Origin: VBAT01 sp036520835
Lineage (GTDB): Bacteria; Bacteroidota; Bacteroidia; Chitinophagales; Chitinophagaceae
Assembly (NCBI GenBank): GCA_036520835.1
Contig: DATDIX010000041.1
Location: 1 to 64,000 of the forward strand
DNA: 64,000 nucleotides
Reading direction: 5' to 3'
In this document: positions 36,355 to 45,825 of the stretch, piece by piece
Layout: the number at the start of each line of letters is the position of its first letter
Numbering within the stretch: position 1 is the first letter of the stretch
Translations under genes and position numbers: made by a program
Notes under the pieces: generated by a model
Database searches by the model: none
The model's input: only the letters and a program-made list of their open reading frames with translations
Told to the model about the DNA's origin: nothing

Positions 36355-37941
36355 ATGAAGAGAATGATGATCATTGCGTCTGTTGTTGCTGGTTTATGCG
36401 CTTGTGATCAGCATAAATCAGTAATTAATGAAGCTCCGGTTTTGTATGATTCTTCCTACAAGGCAGCAGTATTTACTGATGAATCTAGACTGGAAAAAAT
36501 AAAAGCAGCATTTCCTGTCATTGATAGTATTTATAAAAGCTACGCAGTAGAAAACCATTTTCCGGGTATTGCCTTTGGTGTGGTAGTGGATGGCAAACTG
36601 GTGTATACGGGTAACTATGGATTTACGGATATTGATAAGAAGATACCGGTTACATCTTCTTCTTTATTCCGCATTGCATCCATGAGCAAGAGTTTTACTG
36701 CCATGGCTATTTTAAAACTGCGTGATGAAGGGAAGTTGAAACTGGATGACCCGGCTCATCTCTACATACCAGAATTAAAAAATATAAAATATCCCACAGC
36801 TGATGCGCCTGCTATTACTGTCCGGCACTTATTAACGCATGGAGCCGGTTTCCCGGAAGACAATCCCTGGGGTGACCGGCAACTTGCTGACAGCGATAAA
36901 GACCTTATGGACTTTATTAGTAAACAAATTTCATTTTCTAATCCCCCGGGTATTGCTTATGAATACAGCAACCTTGGTTTTGCATTATTGGGAAAGATCG
37001 TCACCAACGTTTCCGGTAAACGCTACCAGGATTATATCCGCGATAATATCTGGCAACCGCTGGGTATGAAAACTTCGGAATGGGAGTATGGCAATATCGC
37101 CCCGGAAAAATTAGCGCATGGTTACCGTTGGTTAAATGAGAAATGGAATGAAGAAGCCTTGCTGCATGATACACCTGACGGATCGTGGGGTGCTATGGGC
37201 AGTATGATCACTTCTATCGAAGAATTCAGTAATTATATGGCACTGCATCTTTCTGCATGGCCCTCATCCAATGCAGCCGACAATGGCCCTGTTAAAAGAA
37301 GTTCAGTAAGGGAGATGCACCATCCCTGGCGATTCAATGGAATGAACCTTAATAATAAATATCCCAGCGGAAGGATTTGCGGGGTCGCCACCGCCTATTG
37401 TTATGGACTGGGTTGGACAAGGGATTGTGATGGTAAAATATTTATTGGTCATAGCGGGGGCTTGCCTGGCTTTGGCAGTCAATGGCGCATCTTACCTGAT
37501 TACGGGATCGGTGTTGTTGCATTTGCGAACCTTACTTATGCTCCCATTGGTTTTGTCAACCTGCGTGTACTGGATACGCTGATAAAAATCGCAGGGCTGC
37601 AACCAAGACAGCTTCCTGCGTCAGATATCCTGGAGAAAAGAAAGAATGAGCTGGTAAAACTATTGCCCGACTGGAACAATGCAGCCGCCAGCGGCATCTT
37701 TGCCGAGAACTTCTTTCCTGATTACCCGATAGATACATTGAAGAAATATGCCCGGGATTATTTTGCCAGGGCAGGAAAGATCATTTCAATAAAGGAAATG
37801 AAGCCGGAGAATCAATTGCGCGGCTCATTCATTATTGAAGGGGAGCATGCCAATATTGAAATTTATTTCACCCTGTCGCCGGAAAACCCGCCGATGATAC
37901 AGGAGTACGATATCGTGGAACTACCAAAAGAAAAAAAATAG
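36355..37941 (+). CDS. Beta-lactamase-related (class C/PBP-like) serine hydrolase
   Basis: 528 aa lipoprotein (signal ending GLCAC). Catalytic motifs: SMSK (S109 to K112), YSN in YEYSNLGF, and HSGG in GHSGGLPGFGS. This is the family of peptidases and esterases related to class C beta-lactamases, not a specific resistance enzyme. A C-terminal alpha-beta extension of about 120 residues follows. It starts 14 nt after the DUF418 gene. Confidence 0.85.
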   Translation: MKRMMIIASVVAGLCACDQHKSVINEAPVLYDSSYKAAVFTDESRLEKIKAAFPVIDSIYKSYAVENHFPGIAFGVVVDGKLVYTGNYGFTDIDKKIPVTSSSLFRIASMSKSFTAMAILKLRDEGKLKLDDPAHLYIPELKNIKYPTADAPAITVRHLLTHGAGFPEDNPWGDRQLADSDKDLMDFISKQISFSNPPGIAYEYSNLGFALLGKIVTNVSGKRYQDYIRDNIWQPLGMKTSEWEYGNIAPEKLAHGYRWLNEKWNEEALLHDTPDGSWGAMGSMITSIEEFSNYMALHLSAWPSSNAADNGPVKRSSVREMHHPWRFNGMNLNNKYPSGRICGVATAYCYGLGWTRDCDGKIFIGHSGGLPGFGSQWRILPDYGIGVVAFANLTYAPIGFVNLRVLDTLIKIAGLQPRQLPASDILEKRKNELVKLLPDWNNAAASGIFAENFFPDYPIDTLKKYARDYFARAGKIISIKEMKPENQLRGSFIIEGEHANIEIYFTLSPENPPMIQEYDIVELPKEKK

Positions 37942-37988
37942 CTGCTATGGGCAGAAGTTTGTAACTTAAGATTACAAAACTCTTTCTT

Positions 37989-38450
37989 ATGCCACGCATC
38001 TGCCTTCTTCTTTGCAGTGGTGTTTGTTTGTTGAACGTCACTGTTACTGTCGCACAAAATTTACCCCAAAAACCAACCCCGCAACAAGTTGCCGGGTACC
38101 AGATGCAGCAGCAACACCAGTGGCAAATGAAGCAATTGCCAAAGAATTCTGTTCTGTATAAAACTGGTTACACAAATATGCCTTACCGGTCATATGATTT
38201 TTCTTTTAAGAAAGAGAAACAGCCATATTTTTCACTACCAGCCAATCCCATGTCAACTGTCGGGATTCAGCCAATAAAGTATTCGCCCATGTACAAGTTG
38301 CCACCTTCCCTGCAGTCTGATCTGCTCCGGGAAAGATTACAATACAGTAACTGGTACAAGCAAAGCTGGTGGAAGGATCCGATGAAAGCGACGGGAAGTG
38401 AAATATTGCGGGGGTTTTTGATAAATAACGGGAAAGGCCTCCATTTGTAA
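37989..38450 (+). CDS. Small secreted hypothetical protein
   Basis: 153 aa with a signal peptide (MPRICLLLCSGVCLL to about VTVAQ), then a Gln/Pro/Lys/Tyr-rich mature part with no recognised domain. Its stop overlaps the ATG of the AraC-type gene (TAATG at 38448-38452), implying translational coupling. Confidence 0.55.
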   Translation: MPRICLLLCSGVCLLNVTVTVAQNLPQKPTPQQVAGYQMQQQHQWQMKQLPKNSVLYKTGYTNMPYRSYDFSFKKEKQPYFSLPANPMSTVGIQPIKYSPMYKLPPSLQSDLLRERLQYSNWYKQSWWKDPMKATGSEILRGFLINNGKGLHL

Positions 38451-39364
38451 TGGCAACTATGTCCAAAAAAGATATACTGATCATTGATAACCTGGCTGAT
38501 TTTGAAAAGAAGATCAACCGGGACAACCGTCCTTACGACATCAATATGATGGTGATGCCCGGGACGCTGGAAGATAAACATAAGGATGTAGATCCGGAGA
38601 AAGGGATACAGGCTTTGCGCAGGCAATTCAATCTTGTTTATATTATATTAGGTGGAGTACATGATGTGTACTTAGGTGCTGATTACCGCTGGCTAAAACC
38701 AAATGATCTTGTGATCGTGCCGGAGAATTTTTTGTATGCTTCTTCCAATGTCAGGAACTGTACAGGTTATTGCATGCATTTCAAAACTGAATTTATTCAG
38801 CCCTTATTAAAAAGCTCCTTGTCAGAAGCTTTTCCCTATTTCGACCTGGAAGCGGAACATATTGTGAATGTTACTGCTGAAGAAAGCGAACTGATACAGC
38901 AATCATTCAGGGATATTATTGCAGAGTACGAACGGTTCTCACCTGAGAAAGATTACCTGCTCCGCAATTATATTCATATCCTTTTATTACGCATCCGGGA
39001 GATATACCGTCCGCATGCCAAAAAGATAGGGGAGAATGCCACCCGCTCGATGAAGATCGCCAACCAGTTCAAACACCTGGTGGAAAAAAACTTTATTGAT
39101 ATACGGGAAGTGCAGCAATATGCAGAGCAGCTTTTTATTACTCCCAAACACCTGTCGGAGGTAGTAAAAGCGACTACCGGCAAATCTCCCCGTGATATCA
39201 TCAACGATATGTTATTGCTGGAAGCAAAAGTACTGCTGGGTTCCACTGATAAAACGATAACAGAGATTGCTCACCAGCTGCGTTTTGAAGACCAGTCACA
39301 TTTTCACCGCTTTATCAAACAGCATACAGGCTACACGCCACTTCAACTCCGCAAAAAGCTCTGA
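38450..39364 (+). CDS. AraC-family transcriptional regulator
   Basis: 304 aa; an ATG at 38459 (MSKKD) is a possible alternative start. The N-terminal half is a cupin-like sensing domain (WLKPNDLVIVPENFLYAS). The C-terminal pair of helix-turn-helix motifs includes VQQYAEQLFITPKHLSEVVK and ITEIAHQLRFEDQSHFHRFI, with the closing GYTPLQLRK. It probably controls nearby genes; the secreted cupin 153 bp downstream is the nearest candidate target. Confidence 0.9.
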   Translation: MATMSKKDILIIDNLADFEKKINRDNRPYDINMMVMPGTLEDKHKDVDPEKGIQALRRQFNLVYIILGGVHDVYLGADYRWLKPNDLVIVPENFLYASSNVRNCTGYCMHFKTEFIQPLLKSSLSEAFPYFDLEAEHIVNVTAEESELIQQSFRDIIAEYERFSPEKDYLLRNYIHILLLRIREIYRPHAKKIGENATRSMKIANQFKHLVEKNFIDIREVQQYAEQLFITPKHLSEVVKATTGKSPRDIINDMLLLEAKVLLGSTDKTITEIAHQLRFEDQSHFHRFIKQHTGYTPLQLRKKL

Positions 39365-39517
39365 TCCGTACATAGTTCCCCGAAATATATACAAGGAAAC
39401 CGCCTGCTGATCACCCCATCTTTGTTTTGTCAACAGCTGATCGTTCTTCATTCCCGGCGCCGGTTATGCTGAACAAGTATCAGCCAGCATTTTTTACATT
39501 ATCAAAACTTATTTACA

Positions 39518-39961
39518 ATGAAAAAGATCTTATTTTTTATCGTCACCGGCGCTGCAGTCTTATTAATGGCTCACCGCCCTCATTCATCTGCCACCCTTAC
39601 GATGGATAAAGCAGAATTCAAAAGCTTTGGCAAACCGGATGAAGTACGTGAATTTCCAAAAGGCAAACTGGAGCTGGTAAAAATAGGTGGCGCTATGATC
39701 GGCCGGGCTACTTTTCAACCCGGGTGGAAATGGTCAGAATCGGTGCAGCCCCTGGTAAAAACAAAAAGCTGCGAGGCGCCACATTACCAGTATCATGTAT
39801 CCGGAGTGCTGATGGTGAAAATGGATGATGGCACGGTGCTGGAATGTAAACCTGGCGATATTTCATTACTTCCCGTAGGGCATGATGCATGGGTAGTGGG
39901 TACTGAGCCGGCCATTGTGGTTGACTTCCAGGGAATGATTGATTATGCAAAAAAGAAGTGA
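39518..39961 (+). CDS. Secreted cupin-domain protein
   Basis: 147 aa. The N-terminal signal (MKKILFFIVTGAAVLLMA) precedes a single cupin: HYQYHVSGVLMVKMDDG (motif 1 with two His) and ECKPGDISLLPVGHDAWV (motif 2). The cytosolic relatives are mainly small regulatory or sensor cupins; export makes this one unusual. It follows the AraC regulator on the same strand. Confidence 0.7.
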   Translation: MKKILFFIVTGAAVLLMAHRPHSSATLTMDKAEFKSFGKPDEVREFPKGKLELVKIGGAMIGRATFQPGWKWSESVQPLVKTKSCEAPHYQYHVSGVLMVKMDDGTVLECKPGDISLLPVGHDAWVVGTEPAIVVDFQGMIDYAKKK

Positions 39962-40017
39962 ACCAGGTTTGGATGAACTTTAAACCTTAAACTTTTTAAA
40001 CCTGTAAAACTCTTTCG
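39962..40017. repeat. AAACTTTAAACC word-repeat spacer
   Basis: The 56-bp spacer consists largely of repeated words (GAACTTTAAACCTT, AAACTTTTTAAACCTG). It ends directly before the ATG of the next gene, as with the word repeats before actC. Confidence 0.4.
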
Positions 40018-40314
40018 ATGTATATCATCCGCGATATTTTTCATCTGCGCTTTGGCGCTTATAAGGAAGCAAAAGCATTACTTGATGAAGCGTACAGCAA
40101 TGGTGTGTTACCTGATGCAAAGTCTTCAAGGATATTATCGGATTTCACCGGAGAATCCTGCCGCCTGGTTTTTGAAGAAGGATATGATTCCCTGGCTGAG
40201 TATGAGCAATCGCTGAATGAAACCATGAACAAAGCCGATTGGAAAAAATGGTATGAGAAATTCAAGCAGCATGTAGCCGGCAGTCAAAGGGAAATATTGA
40301 AACAGGTAATGTAA
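40018..40314 (+). CDS. Small dimeric alpha-beta barrel-like hypothetical protein
   Basis: 98 aa: MYIIRDIFHLRFGAYKEAK, then SDFTGESCRLVFEEGYDSLA, a beta-alpha-beta pattern like the NIPSNAP/ABM dimeric alpha-beta barrel group. No cysteine pair or catalytic motif is seen. Cytosolic. Function unknown. Confidence 0.6.
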   Translation: MYIIRDIFHLRFGAYKEAKALLDEAYSNGVLPDAKSSRILSDFTGESCRLVFEEGYDSLAEYEQSLNETMNKADWKKWYEKFKQHVAGSQREILKQVM

Positions 40315-40361
40315 GGGATAGAACCGGTTGTATCCATTGAGGGATAACCGGTTTTTTAAAA

Positions 40362-41936
40362 TTATTTTCCAGTGCCCGGTCCGTACAGGGCCTGCCCCCT
40401 CCTTATGCCGGTATGTTTTTGCTGGTCCACTGTCAGTACACCGTTTACAAGTATATAATGAAAACCTTTGGAATAGGCATGTGGCTTTTCAAAAGTCGAA
40501 ACATCTTTCACTTCCTTTTCATCAAAGATCACGATATCGGCGGCCATACCTTCTTTCAGCAGGCCACGGTCTTTTAGTTGAAATTTTTGCGCCGGTAGGG
40601 AAGTCATTCTCCTGATCGCTTCTTCCAGGGATAATATTTTTTCTTCCCGTACATATTTTGCCAAAACCCTTGCATTGGTGCCATATCCTCTTGGATGCGG
40701 AACGCCTGCATTCAACACTCTTATTGACGCATCACTAGCAAACATATTGAACGGGTATTTCATAATGCGTTTGACATCGTCTTCACTCATGCCATGAAAG
40801 ACAGCGCTGGCCCCGCCATTTACCATGATGTCAATAACCGTCAATGCTTCTTCTTTTGCTTTATGCTTTCTGCCCTTCATCAAATTGATCTGTTCGATAC
40901 TCTTGCCATTGTAAGTGGTGTCTGCTGCATGATTGGCCACTACCGCATAGCCAAAATGTTTTAGTTTCCTTTTCTTCAACCGCTCCAGCATGGAATTGAT
41001 CACATAGTTTCTCACGGCAGGTCGCTGCAATCTTGCCTTAATGGAATCCTGTCCATCGGCGAGGATCTCATCCGGTATCAATGTACTGATAGAGGTGCTG
41101 CTGGCCGTGTATGGATACTGATCAATGGTCACTTCAATTCCCTGTTTCCGGGCGGCTTCGATCATCGGGATGGTTTCTTTGCTCCTGCCCCAGTTTTGCT
41201 GGCCGCTTAATTTGAAATGGGATATTTCCACCGGGATCTTTGCTTCTCTCCCGATCGTCAACGCTTCTTCGATGGCCTGGGTGACACTATCACCTTCGTC
41301 CCGCATATGTGAAGCATAAACGCCATTGTATTTTGCCGCTACCTTTGCCAGTGAAACAATCTCGGGTGTTTTAGTATAAGTTCCGGGAATATAAATAAGA
41401 CCGGTGGACAAACCTACCGCACCCTCTTTCATGGCTTTGTCAACTATGGCTTCCATCTGCTGCATTTCAGCGGGACTGGCTTCACGGTTAGCTCTTCCCA
41501 TCACTGCTTTTCTTACATCATTATGACCAACGAGGGAAGCGACATTAATCGAAAGTTTTAATGAATCTATCCATTGCAGGTATTTGGCAATATCCACATT
41601 GGATGCTCCGCAATTACCGGCAATAACTGTTGTTACCCCGTCATAAATAAAATTATCAGCTGTGGGCTGCTTTTGTTCATCACCTTCAATATGTGTATGC
41701 ACATCAATAAAACCCGGAGCAATGATCAGCCCTTTGGCATCAATGATTTTTGTCGCAGGCAGCTTTATATCCCGGCCGATCTTCATGATCTTGCCGTTTT
41801 TGATAGCAATGTTCCCGTAATACCAGCTATTGCCTGTGCCGTCAATGATCTTTCCGTTAGTGATCAGTATATCACAGGTCCCATTTTGCGAAAAACCTGC
41901 CAGTGGAAGTAATAAAAGAATGAATAATCTTTTCAT
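40362..41936 (-). CDS. N-acyl-D-amino-acid deacylase (D-aminoacylase family), secreted
   Basis: Start at the ATG at 41936 (MKRLFILLLL), which supplies a signal peptide ending GFSQ; seven extra codons upstream are unlikely. About 524 aa. Amidohydrolase features are PGFIDVHTHIEGD, the D-aminoacylase cysteine in IAGNCGAS, YASHMRDEGDS, ISHFKLSG and FASDASI. It should release D-amino acids or related products from N-acyl substrates in the periplasm. It is followed upstream by the amino-acid permease, but 174 bp separate them. Confidence 0.87.
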   Translation of the reverse strand: MKRLFILLLLPLAGFSQNGTCDILITNGKIIDGTGNSWYYGNIAIKNGKIMKIGRDIKLPATKIIDAKGLIIAPGFIDVHTHIEGDEQKQPTADNFIYDGVTTVIAGNCGASNVDIAKYLQWIDSLKLSINVASLVGHNDVRKAVMGRANREASPAEMQQMEAIVDKAMKEGAVGLSTGLIYIPGTYTKTPEIVSLAKVAAKYNGVYASHMRDEGDSVTQAIEEALTIGREAKIPVEISHFKLSGQQNWGRSKETIPMIEAARKQGIEVTIDQYPYTASSTSISTLIPDEILADGQDSIKARLQRPAVRNYVINSMLERLKKRKLKHFGYAVVANHAADTTYNGKSIEQINLMKGRKHKAKEEALTVIDIMVNGGASAVFHGMSEDDVKRIMKYPFNMFASDASIRVLNAGVPHPRGYGTNARVLAKYVREEKILSLEEAIRRMTSLPAQKFQLKDRGLLKEGMAADIVIFDEKEVKDVSTFEKPHAYSKGFHYILVNGVLTVDQQKHTGIRRGQALYGPGTGK

Positions 41937-42110
41937 GGATACAAGATACTGAAACATGGAATAGAATCATGCGGCCTTTCTTTCATGCCGGGTGTCCAAT
42001 CAACAACCGTTACAGAAGAATGCCAGAACACCTTGTCTGCGGATAGATGGCCTTGCCATCGAATTTACCTAGAACTATTATTGAGTAGTTTGAACCATGA
42101 AGCTTTCAGC

Positions 42111-43421
42111 CTATAGCTTTTTAGTTTCAGATTTCCTTTTCCACCAATTATATAAACCATAGCATGCCACGCCTGCCAGCATGCAAATCAATACATCCCT
42201 TAATTCTGTCAGTTTGCTGAAGGTTAGTAGCCATGCCGTGAGAATCACGCCGGCAATGCCCGCAGCATAACCATATCGGAGTGTAAAATGATCGCCGCCC
42301 GGTTTTTTCTTCCGGAGTTTTATCATCGAAGCGCATACTATTAAATAAACACAGGTGCGGACGATGGCGCCGATAGCAAGGGCCGCTATAAATGACCATA
42401 CTAATGAAAAGGCAGCAATGATCAGTGAAAAAACAACCAGGGAAACAGTAGGTGTGAGATACCTGGGATGGATGGTAGAAAATACCGGGGGCAACTGTCC
42501 TTCCTTACTCAATGCAAAAGGTAAACGGGAACCGGACAATACAATAGCATTTAAGGCGCCGAGTATGGAAATGACGGCGCCAATGACGATCAGTCCACCA
42601 CCACTGCGCCCCATGAATCCGCTGGCTGCTTCCGCCACAGGTTTTTCGGAAGAGGCCAATCCCGGCAACGTGCCGATACATACCAGTTGTATAAGAAAGT
42701 AAAAAAATGCGATAAAAGCAGAAGCGGTGATCAATGCAAAGGGCAGGTTCTTTTTCGGGTTCTGTATTTCACCGGAGTTGACCAGTACGGCTTCAAATCC
42801 TCCGAAAGCAAAGACCAGTAATAGCACTGATGTTGAAAATGCATCCAGCGAAGGCGCAGGGCCCGGCGAAAACAAAGGCGTCTGCAGGTTAAACAAACCG
42901 ATCACTACAAAAAGTGTAAGCGGGAGCAGCTTGGCGATAGTAAGTATATTGTTTACTCTCGTGGTGTTTTTAACACCAATATGATTGATAAGGGTAAGCG
43001 CTACTGTAACAAAAAGGATGCATATACCCCTGATGAGCGGGTCATTAAAAGAGCCGGAGAAAAAAGAAAGATAAATGACGATCAGGTTGACGAGGGAAGC
43101 AAAGTTAAAAATGCGGCTGAGCAGCAACAGCCATCCCATCAGGTAAGCGGGAAAAGGCCCAAAAGCATTTAATGTATACAGGTAAGGTCCGCCGGTCTTG
43201 TCAAAACGGGAACTGACCTCGGCAAAACAAAAGATAATGATCATGATCACGATAGCGCAGGCAAAAAAAGCCAGCAGGCTATATACACCCGATAAAGCAA
43301 ATACTTTGGAAGGCAACCCAAATATGCCGGCGCCGATGATGCTGTTGATCATCAGCAACACCACTTCCCATTTGCGGATGCTCCGGTTGAGACCTATAGC
43401 AGGTGGTTTTTCGGTATTCAT
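42111..43421 (-). CDS. APC-family amino-acid permease
   Basis: 436 aa with about twelve membrane segments. INSIIGAGIFGLPS is the consensus motif of APC TM1; the TM6 region reads FAFGGFEAVLVNSGEI and matches substrate-binding TM6. It starts within the stop codon of the preceding gene (ATGA overlap, 43418-43421), so it is part of an operon with the two His-rich membrane proteins. Confidence 0.85.
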   Translation of the reverse strand: MNTEKPPAIGLNRSIRKWEVVLLMINSIIGAGIFGLPSKVFALSGVYSLLAFFACAIVIMIIIFCFAEVSSRFDKTGGPYLYTLNAFGPFPAYLMGWLLLLSRIFNFASLVNLIVIYLSFFSGSFNDPLIRGICILFVTVALTLINHIGVKNTTRVNNILTIAKLLPLTLFVVIGLFNLQTPLFSPGPAPSLDAFSTSVLLLVFAFGGFEAVLVNSGEIQNPKKNLPFALITASAFIAFFYFLIQLVCIGTLPGLASSEKPVAEAASGFMGRSGGGLIVIGAVISILGALNAIVLSGSRLPFALSKEGQLPPVFSTIHPRYLTPTVSLVVFSLIIAAFSLVWSFIAALAIGAIVRTCVYLIVCASMIKLRKKKPGGDHFTLRYGYAAGIAGVILTAWLLTFSKLTELRDVLICMLAGVACYGLYNWWKRKSETKKL

Positions 43422-44302
43422 TCCAGGTGGTATTCTTTTTTTAACAGCACAAGTAAGTTTTCAGCCTGGGATAAAAATATTCTCTCTTCTCTTCTTGCAG
43501 ACTTGTTGATCGATTTGACAGGATACAATTTAAAATTGAACTCACGCAGATCACCCGGAGTAAACGGAGCCAAATCGGGATTATCAGTTGGACGGATGAC
43601 ATTATTGTTTTGATCCAGCATTTTATCAAAAACAAGGGCATCTAAAATTTTTGCTGCAGCCTCCGAATATGATTGCATCAATTCTTCTTCTGTTTCTACT
43701 TGTCTTACCAGGTTCCTGAGGCCAACATCGTAGCTTGCAATACTATCAGCAACTTTCCTTTTGCGGATCAGGCGAAGACCTCCAGCATTCTTTAACTGCT
43801 GGAGCGTTCCGTCGTTGGGTACAAAACGAAGCGAAATGCGCCGGGTCACCGAAATGGCGTGATAATAAATATCGCCGGTTTGCTGAGGTTGGTTATTTAA
43901 TAAAAAAGATAAGGAGTCGAGCCGTTGTTCTCTCCGGTTGCGTACCCCGATAATATTGTTAAGCCGGGACGTATCAGCAGCTATATCATTGATCAGTGAA
44001 CGGATGAATTGTTTCTCCCTGTCATTTTCAATCTTATGCTCCAATTGATACTCTGCCAGGAAGCCGCAGAATACGGCAAGAAATAACATGAAGAACTGGA
44101 AAAGATACTCCTTCCATTTTTTCTGGTGATGAACGTGGCCGTGGTGGTGGACTTCCATGGTGTTGGTTTCTTGTTGCTGGTTACTGGTTGCTGGTTTAGG
44201 CGCATGGCTGTCTTCGGGAAAATGCTCTTTCACATTTTCTTTATTGGAATTTGAAATTTGTTCTTTAGGATCTCCTTCCGGTATGTTTTTTTCTTCACTC
44301 AT
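43418..44302 (-). CDS. His-rich single-span membrane protein (copy 1)
   Basis: 294 aa. A charged, low-complexity N-terminus (about 1-47) leads to a His cluster EVHHHGHVHHQKKW, a single membrane span LFQFFMLFLAVFCGFLAEY, and a helical C-terminal domain that starts DREKQFIRSLINDIAADTSR. The layout resembles DUF6090-type proteins (N-terminal span, then helical part). It is a paralogue of the gene upstream with an 8-nt overlap. Function unknown; metal binding by the His cluster is only a guess. Confidence 0.65.
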   Translation of the reverse strand: MSEEKNIPEGDPKEQISNSNKENVKEHFPEDSHAPKPATSNQQQETNTMEVHHHGHVHHQKKWKEYLFQFFMLFLAVFCGFLAEYQLEHKIENDREKQFIRSLINDIAADTSRLNNIIGVRNRREQRLDSLSFLLNNQPQQTGDIYYHAISVTRRISLRFVPNDGTLQQLKNAGGLRLIRKRKVADSIASYDVGLRNLVRQVETEEELMQSYSEAAAKILDALVFDKMLDQNNNVIRPTDNPDLAPFTPGDLREFNFKLYPVKSINKSARREERIFLSQAENLLVLLKKEYHLE

Positions 44303-45281
44303 TTTCCAGGGAATAATTTTCTCTTAAAGCCTGTAAAAGATTGCGATTGGCTATTATGTAATCATTCATATTCAGGGTTCGGCTTGAGATCAGCATTGTT
44401 TTATAAAACATGATCATATTCACCACTTCGCCCCTGTCAAAAGAAGGCAGGTTTAATATACTTGCCTTTATGATTGTATCTTTTTTCCGGTATTGGTTGA
44501 CAAGGTTCATATGATAGGCAGTTGAATCCAGTTTTTGCAAATCATTTATCCACTTAAAGTCATAATGTTTCAGAATAAATGGTTTTATAGGGTTGGCAAA
44601 GAACTGGTATTCCTGCTCGTTCCTGTACCGGACATTGTTGATGGCGACACTGATATCGCCAAACAGCTTTTGCAATGTTGCATTTTTGAAATACCTGAGC
44701 GAACCCGAACCTTTGAGCTGGCTGAGAACTCCATCCTTTGGTTCAAACTTGTAACTGTTGATAAGATAAAACACGGTTGTATAGGCCGGGTAAAATTCTT
44801 TTGGCAACTTGGTTAATGAACTGTCCCTGATATAGCGGCCCAGGTAATCACAGTCTTTTTCCTTGTCCAGCCTTGCATTGATCTTATTGGTAACCGCAAT
44901 GGAGTCTGCAAAAAATTCATCGTATAATGCTTTGGCATACTCTTTTTCCCGCTGATGTTCTATAGTATGTTCCAACTGGTACTCTGCTAAAAATCCGCAG
45001 AACACAGCGAGGAATAACATCAGGAACTGGAAAAGATATTCCTTCCATTTCTTTTTTTCGTGTACGTGGCCGTGGTGGTGGACTTCCATGTTTTTGGTTT
45101 CTTGTTGTTGAGCCTGCCCCGAACTTGATTCGGGGTTACTGGTTTCCGGTTTTGGTGCATGGCTATCTTCAGGAAAATGTTCCTGTGAACCTCCGGCGCT
45201 GATATTTTCATCGCGGTAGCCGTCAGGATGGCCTTTCTCACCGCCCGGTAGGGAATTTTTATTTTCGGTTTGTTCTTCCAT
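44295..45281 (-). CDS. His-rich single-span membrane protein (copy 2)
   Basis: 328 aa, first gene of the three-gene operon. The central part (EVHHHGHVHEKKKW, then LFQFLMLFLAVFCGFLAEY) is nearly identical to copy 1; the helical C-terminal domains have diverged strongly. Relative to copy 1 it carries an eight-residue insertion PESSSGQA, encoded by a palindromic repeat (45113-45135). Function unknown. Confidence 0.65.
   Translation of the reverse strand: MEEQTENKNSLPGGEKGHPDGYRDENISAGGSQEHFPEDSHAPKPETSNPESSSGQAQQQETKNMEVHHHGHVHEKKKWKEYLFQFLMLFLAVFCGFLAEYQLEHTIEHQREKEYAKALYDEFFADSIAVTNKINARLDKEKDCDYLGRYIRDSSLTKLPKEFYPAYTTVFYLINSYKFEPKDGVLSQLKGSGSLRYFKNATLQKLFGDISVAINNVRYRNEQEYQFFANPIKPFILKHYDFKWINDLQKLDSTAYHMNLVNQYRKKDTIIKASILNLPSFDRGEVVNMIMFYKTMLISSRTLNMNDYIIANRNLLQALRENYSLENE
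45113..45135. repeat. Palindromic repeat inserted in frame
   Basis: The repeat is the palindrome CCCCGAA-CTTGA-TTCGGGG preceded by CCTG. It is absent from the aligned position of the paralogous gene (near 44175), so its gain by copy 2 is directly visible. It adds eight codons without disturbing the frame. Confidence 0.65.
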
Positions 45282-45472
45282 ATCCCTGGCTGTTTAAAAT
45301 TGTTTTACAGGAGCGGAGAAAGTTGGGATAGGATGACGGAACGAAGTATTCTCTAAATATAAATACTGTGAACCGTTCCGGCAAATACCGGCAGATCAAA
45401 ATCATCTGTTCCGGTGACCAAAGTCACAATCCCGGGAAGGTTGTTGCTTTAAATTTATGTCCTGAAAAAGAA

Positions 45473-45568
45473 ATGAATAATAAGATTGCCCGGTTTGTTC
45501 TGCTGTGCATTACCTGTATAGCAATCATTGCAGCCATTGTGTGGATCGTTAAATGGATGAACCGATAG
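45473..45568 (+). CDS. Possible 31-aa single-span membrane peptide
   Basis: Starting at the ATG at 45473, the product MNNKIARFVLLC then ITCIAIIAAIVWIV has one hydrophobic span and a basic C-terminus (KWMNR). It precedes the DUF2892 gene by 18 bp on the same strand. The longer frame (from 45368) adds a non-conserved-looking N-terminus. Length makes this uncertain. Confidence 0.35.
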   Translation: MNNKIARFVLLCITCIAIIAAIVWIVKWMNR

Positions 45569-45586
45569 ATCATAAAATAAAAATAT

Positions 45587-45802
45587 ATGAAACAAAACAT
45601 GGGATCAACTGACCGGATACTACGCATCATTATCGCGGCCGTATTTGTGCTGTTATATTTTAATGGCATTGTTACCGGAACTGCAGGTATTGTCCTGCTG
45701 GTATTGAGCGGGGTGTTTGTGCTTACCAGCTTTATCGGCTTTTGCCCGCTCTATACAATTTTTGGGTTAAATACAGGTCCCCGTAAAGAGGGCTCAAAAT
45801 AA
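45587..45802 (+). CDS. DUF2892 (YgaP-type) membrane protein
   Basis: 71 aa with two hydrophobic spans. MGSTDRILRIIIAAVFVLLY and FIGFCPLYTIFGLNT match the DUF2892 inner-membrane family, also seen as the membrane part of the rhodanese YgaP. There is no rhodanese domain here. The ATG at 45599 is an alternative start. Confidence 0.8.
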   Translation: MKQNMGSTDRILRIIIAAVFVLLYFNGIVTGTAGIVLLVLSGVFVLTSFIGFCPLYTIFGLNTGPRKEGSK

Positions 45803-45825
45803 ATCTGCCCCCGATGCGGGCAGAT
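45803..45825. terminator. Hairpin after the DUF2892 gene
   Basis: ATCTGCCC (45803-45810) pairs perfectly with GGGCAGAT (45818-45825), with a 7-nt loop. There is no T-run behind it, so termination would be weak or Rho-assisted. Confidence 0.45.

Noticed and set aside
36355..37941. Beta-lactamase resistance gene
   Set aside because: The SxxK, YxN and HxG motifs place it in the broad class C/PBP-like hydrolase group, with a long extra C-terminus; nothing points to antibiotic hydrolysis.
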